Assembly: GCF_050436995.1 (NCBI RefSeq)
Contig: NC_134765.1
Span: 2,445,501-2,509,500 of the forward strand
Direction: 5' to 3'
Length of the DNA: 64,000 nucleotides
DNA from: Anticarsia gemmatalis
Taxonomy: Eukaryota > Arthropoda > Insecta > Lepidoptera > Erebidae
Below, piece by piece: positions 62,201 through 64,000 of this stretch (position 1 is the first letter of the stretch; the number at the start of each line of letters is the position of its first letter). The notes under the pieces were generated by a model. That model saw nothing but the letters and a program-made list of their open reading frames with translations, made no database searches and had not been told where the DNA came from. The position numbers and the translations under genes are program-made.

Positions 62201-63808
62201 TCCGTAATATTTTTAATTAGTGGTGATCTCACAAAGAACATTCAAACACCTGTTTAAAATTTGATATTGTATCGGTTATTAGTTATTCTTAATTTAAATG
62301 GCCTATTAATTAGCCCTACCCTTACTGGTTAGAGCAAACCACCTGTTAAACAAATTATAAAAAAATATTAATAATCTTACGGCCGGTTTCACCACCAGTG
62401 GCTAAAAATTATCGATTAGTTTACATAAAAGATTTATTAATTATTTTACTTAACAGGTGTATCGCTTCTTTTGCTATTGTAACTGACACCGGCAGATTTA
62501 ATTACTAATTAAAATATCGCATAAAATTACTAAAAACTGTTTATAATACTATTGTTCGCCATCCTTTGAAATGGATCTTTCTCAATATTTAAGAAATTGA
62601 GAATGAGGTTCAAGCTTTGATGCGTGGGAAGAAATCGCCTAATTCCATATTATAGTTCAACTTCTACTATTTCCATAATCAGCTTTATTTTCACTAATAA
62701 TCCTATTTAAAATATGTGCATACAAATTAAATCCTTTTGATCCTAAACTTTCACTGTTCATGAATATTTATGGACACGCAAAAGCGGCTAATTACAGAAA
62801 GTCATGTAAAATATTATGAGGCACAGAGAGCATTTAGTTCTATAGAAATCTATGGGGTTTGTTTGAAGCCCGAACAAAGCTTTTGTCGAGAAACTAGCGC
62901 ACTGTTGAGTAATGAGTTAAAGTACAATACTTGAACAATTTAACTACAGTTTACTGGACTATAGGTATATGCTTAGAGTTGTTTACTTGCAGCCCGTGCT
63001 TTATTGAAAAGTACAAGTGAAACTCCAACACAGTGATATTTTCAAAAATAAATAGCTTAACATTAGTTTATGTATGGTTTTGGCATAAAATAGCATGTTA
63101 CTTAATAATAATAGCATTTTGTGTCCCTCTTCTAGGATGGACTATCAGTCTACTATATGTATCAATTTACCGGCGAAAGTCAGCGTAACTTGGTATTCAT
63201 ATTAGTTTGAGTACTAACTATCTATATGCAGTGATAATTACTTAAATACATTGTTTATCTCTTTATCATACCTACTTAGGATCTAAATCTAAGTTTCTCT
63301 TAAAGTATGTGGTTTCTATCAGCGATAGTTTTTCCTATTTCCGTAAAACAGTGAACGAGATTACGATCGGACGAACTGGAAAATTGTATAAATAATGATA
63401 GTATCTTAGAAAAATAGAAAGCTGTTTGTTTGAACAAAGTCCGATTCAAGAGAAGCTGTGGTATTTTCCTGCATTATTTAAAAGTATAATATTTTAAAAC
63501 TAGTTATTATCACCTCTTTCGAAACGATATCGAATGTATGAAAATACATTTCTAAACCACTTATTTATTATCCAAGTATCAAGATGTTTTTCCCTATCTT
63601 GTTTGTTTTGACTTAAAAAGAAAACATCACAACTGCATAATATTGTCTTATTCATGTTATATTTATTATTGATCGTTAATCATTCAGTTATACTGACTAA
63701 ATAGCAAATATTATTGTCATCTATAGTAATATTATCACTAGAAAATATCTATTCAACTGTAGTATGTTATAAAAATTTGATTTACTTACCCAGGAATAAT
63801 GGACGCAT
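50294..63808 (-). CDS. secreted serpin-fold protein with acidic insertion (serpin B)
   Basis: Seven coding exons in transcription order: 63808-63790, 54238-54120, 53494-52792, 52712-52507, 51556-51371, 51003-50865, 50481-50294. Total 1560 nt, 519 aa. Exon 1 encodes six residues. Joined to exon 2 it reads MRPLFLVLFVVGLASARW, a good signal peptide. Exon 3 starts the fold (NIAFSPLGYSAILAILAEGA) and then carries about 90 residues rich in Glu, Asp and Lys (~156-245), where helix F with its INSWV motif should be. The fold resumes with LMIIFNGMYFRGSWKKPF and ends FNVESPFIFYILD. The hinge VDEAESSASELSAG lacks the small-residue P12-P9 run and the P15 Gly, so protease inhibition is doubtful. A transport, storage or scaffold role is possible. 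Intron 1 is 9.55 kb. An acceptor-like tttcag near 63836 suggests a non-coding exon further upstream. Confidence 0.91.
50730..50734 (-). terminator. polymerase III terminator of tRNA-Gly
   Basis: TTTTT on the minus strand, five bases after the tRNA 3' end. Confidence 0.8.
50740..50809 (-). tRNA. tRNA-Gly (anticodon CCC)
   Basis: Full cloverleaf on the minus strand. Acceptor stem GCACTGC pairs with GCAGTGC. The D arm contains TGGTGTAGTGG (A box). The anticodon stem CAAGA/TCTTG holds loop TTCCCAT, so the anticodon is CCC, reading GGG glycine codons. The T arm is CCCGGGTTCGATTCCCGGG (B box). A TTTTT run follows within 10 bases as the polymerase III stop. It has no intron and lies in the last intron of serpin B, in the same orientation. 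Confidence 0.97.
51605..51868 (-). mobile_element. tRNA-derived SINE (family 2), truncated, in serpin B intron
   Basis: Nearly identical to the copy at 58388-58690 through tcccactgctgggcaagggt, ccaagtgcgggttggggact, the ggcatgcaaggtttcctcac block and gggttcgaacctgcgac. The tRNA-like head is cut short after the B box. Confidence 0.8.
51895..52030 (-). mobile_element. repeat fragment, Helitron-like
   Basis: tcacaaaatttcatgaaaat and gggcaagccgtttcggagta blocks match the inner part of Lep1-type elements. Neither end is intact. Confidence 0.4.
55194..55375 (+). mobile_element. Lep1-like Helitron, forward orientation
   Basis: Starts ttactaatgttgtgaatgcg followed by aaagtttgtgattatgg and a (tatg)n run. 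Ends gatgaagtcgcgggcaaaac. Confidence 0.65.
56262..56345 (-). mobile_element. SINE family 2 fragment
   Basis: Diverged tgccactgctaggcaaggat, tcctcccagaatgagg and ccaatttcgggttggg blocks match the fuller copies. Confidence 0.55.
56686..56808. mobile_element. MITE with long terminal inverted repeats, copy 2
   Basis: Left arm cccccggtttcggaggtaca, right arm tgtactgaggaacctggggt, with inner arms ttaacggtagtttatctatt and its complement. Clearly the same family as 45738-45860, with diverged ends. Confidence 0.82.
57462..57473. promoter_or_regulatory. NRF-1 type palindrome TGCGCATGCGCA
   Basis: A perfect 12-base palindrome matching the NRF-1 consensus (GCGCATGCGC) at the start of a GC-rich island with several gtgttgcc repeats. 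It lies in the serpin B first intron, so it could mark an enhancer or unrecognised promoter. It may also be chance. Confidence 0.3.
58388..58690 (-). mobile_element. full-length tRNA-derived SINE (family 2)
   Basis: On the minus strand it opens with a tRNA-like head: A box TAGCCGAGTGG and B box GGTTCGAACCC about 40 bases later. A unique body and a tail ending near ttaatgggttaaatt follow. It is the most complete of at least five family members in the window. Confidence 0.85.
59112..59307 (-). mobile_element. diverged Helitron-like relic
   Basis: ttgctcgcgaatccgtccga at one end and ctttcgcatttataatatca at the other, with a ggtttcatccaagtccgttc block between. Confidence 0.5.
61290..61514 (+). 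mobile_element. Helitron-like element, second subfamily
   Basis: Starts gtgactgactgacatagtg and ends gggacaaagtcgcgggcaaa followed by cgctagt. The inner ctctggacggatcgggcaga and ggcatgcaggaaaacgttat blocks differ from the Lep1-like copies. The 75-codon minus-strand ORF over it is a by-product. Confidence 0.6.
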
Positions 63809-64000
63809 TTTCAGACTTGAGCTTTTCTTATAATCTGAAAACAATAAAAAATGTTGTATTTTCAATTACTATTATGTAATTTCTTCCGGCACAAAAGACT
63901 ATTTTAACAATTTGGGATATCTTGGCATTTAGTAAAACATATAATCATTATTTTATGACATTGTTTATAATTTTAATTACGTTTAACAATTTTATAATGT

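Larger units (their letters stand above)
54239..63789. other. 9.55 kb first intron of serpin B
   Basis: No further gene recognised on either strand. ORFs such as 57831-58052 and 60095-60349 (plus) lack signatures. It holds several repeats (55194-55375, 56262-56345, 56686-56808, 58388-58690, 59112-59307, 61290-61514), a GC-rich island around 57460-57560 and a CpG-richer patch near 56870-56930. Such long first introns commonly carry enhancers. Confidence 0.6.

Overview
The window is animal nuclear DNA, almost certainly from a moth, most likely a noctuid-type lepidopteran. It is AT-rich. Its genes are split by GT..AG introns, two of them opened by coding first exons of only 16-19 nt. It carries repeats familiar from moth genomes: Lep1-like non-autonomous Helitrons ending near CTAGT, and two tRNA-derived SINE families. 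No bacterial, viral or CRISPR feature was seen. All multi-exon models were assembled by eye from splice sites, reading-frame phase and family motifs. In the five complete gene models the exon lengths sum to whole codons with no internal stop.

Layout. (1) 2357-14355, plus strand: a seven-exon sugar-porter gene, Tret1-like, 522 aa. (2) 14820-22792 (5' exon uncertain), minus strand: a Kazal-type domain exon followed by at least six candidate 3'-terminal exons in tandem. All six start in phase 1, each carries its own stop, and four have a close polyadenylation signal. Four of them encode Thr-rich mucin-like tails with a repeated Cys/Trp module. This is the most unusual locus here. (3) 26694-37660, plus strand: a second sugar porter, 525 aa, paralogous to the first with the same intron positions plus one extra intron. 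(4) 38096-43821, minus strand: a secreted serpin, 520 aa, with a Gln/Pro-rich N-terminal extension and an inhibitory-looking hinge. (5) 45433-49813, minus strand: a divergent A/B-type cyclin, 468 aa, with two KEN boxes. (6) 50294-63808, minus strand: a second secreted serpin, 519 aa, with an acidic insertion and a degenerate hinge. It has a 9.5 kb first intron and a tRNA-Gly(CCC) gene in its last intron.

How the genes relate. The two transporters are a tandem duplicate pair that brackets the oppositely oriented Kazal/mucin gene. The two serpins bracket the cyclin on the same strand. The likely secreted products (two serpins and a Kazal/mucin family) have extracellular protease-control or surface-coat roles by family. 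The transporters would move sugar across a plasma membrane, and the cyclin acts in the cell cycle. Nothing in the sequence shows that these groups are functionally linked. Remaining sequence is intron or intergenic DNA with transposon relics, several near-perfect hairpins and a MITE pair.
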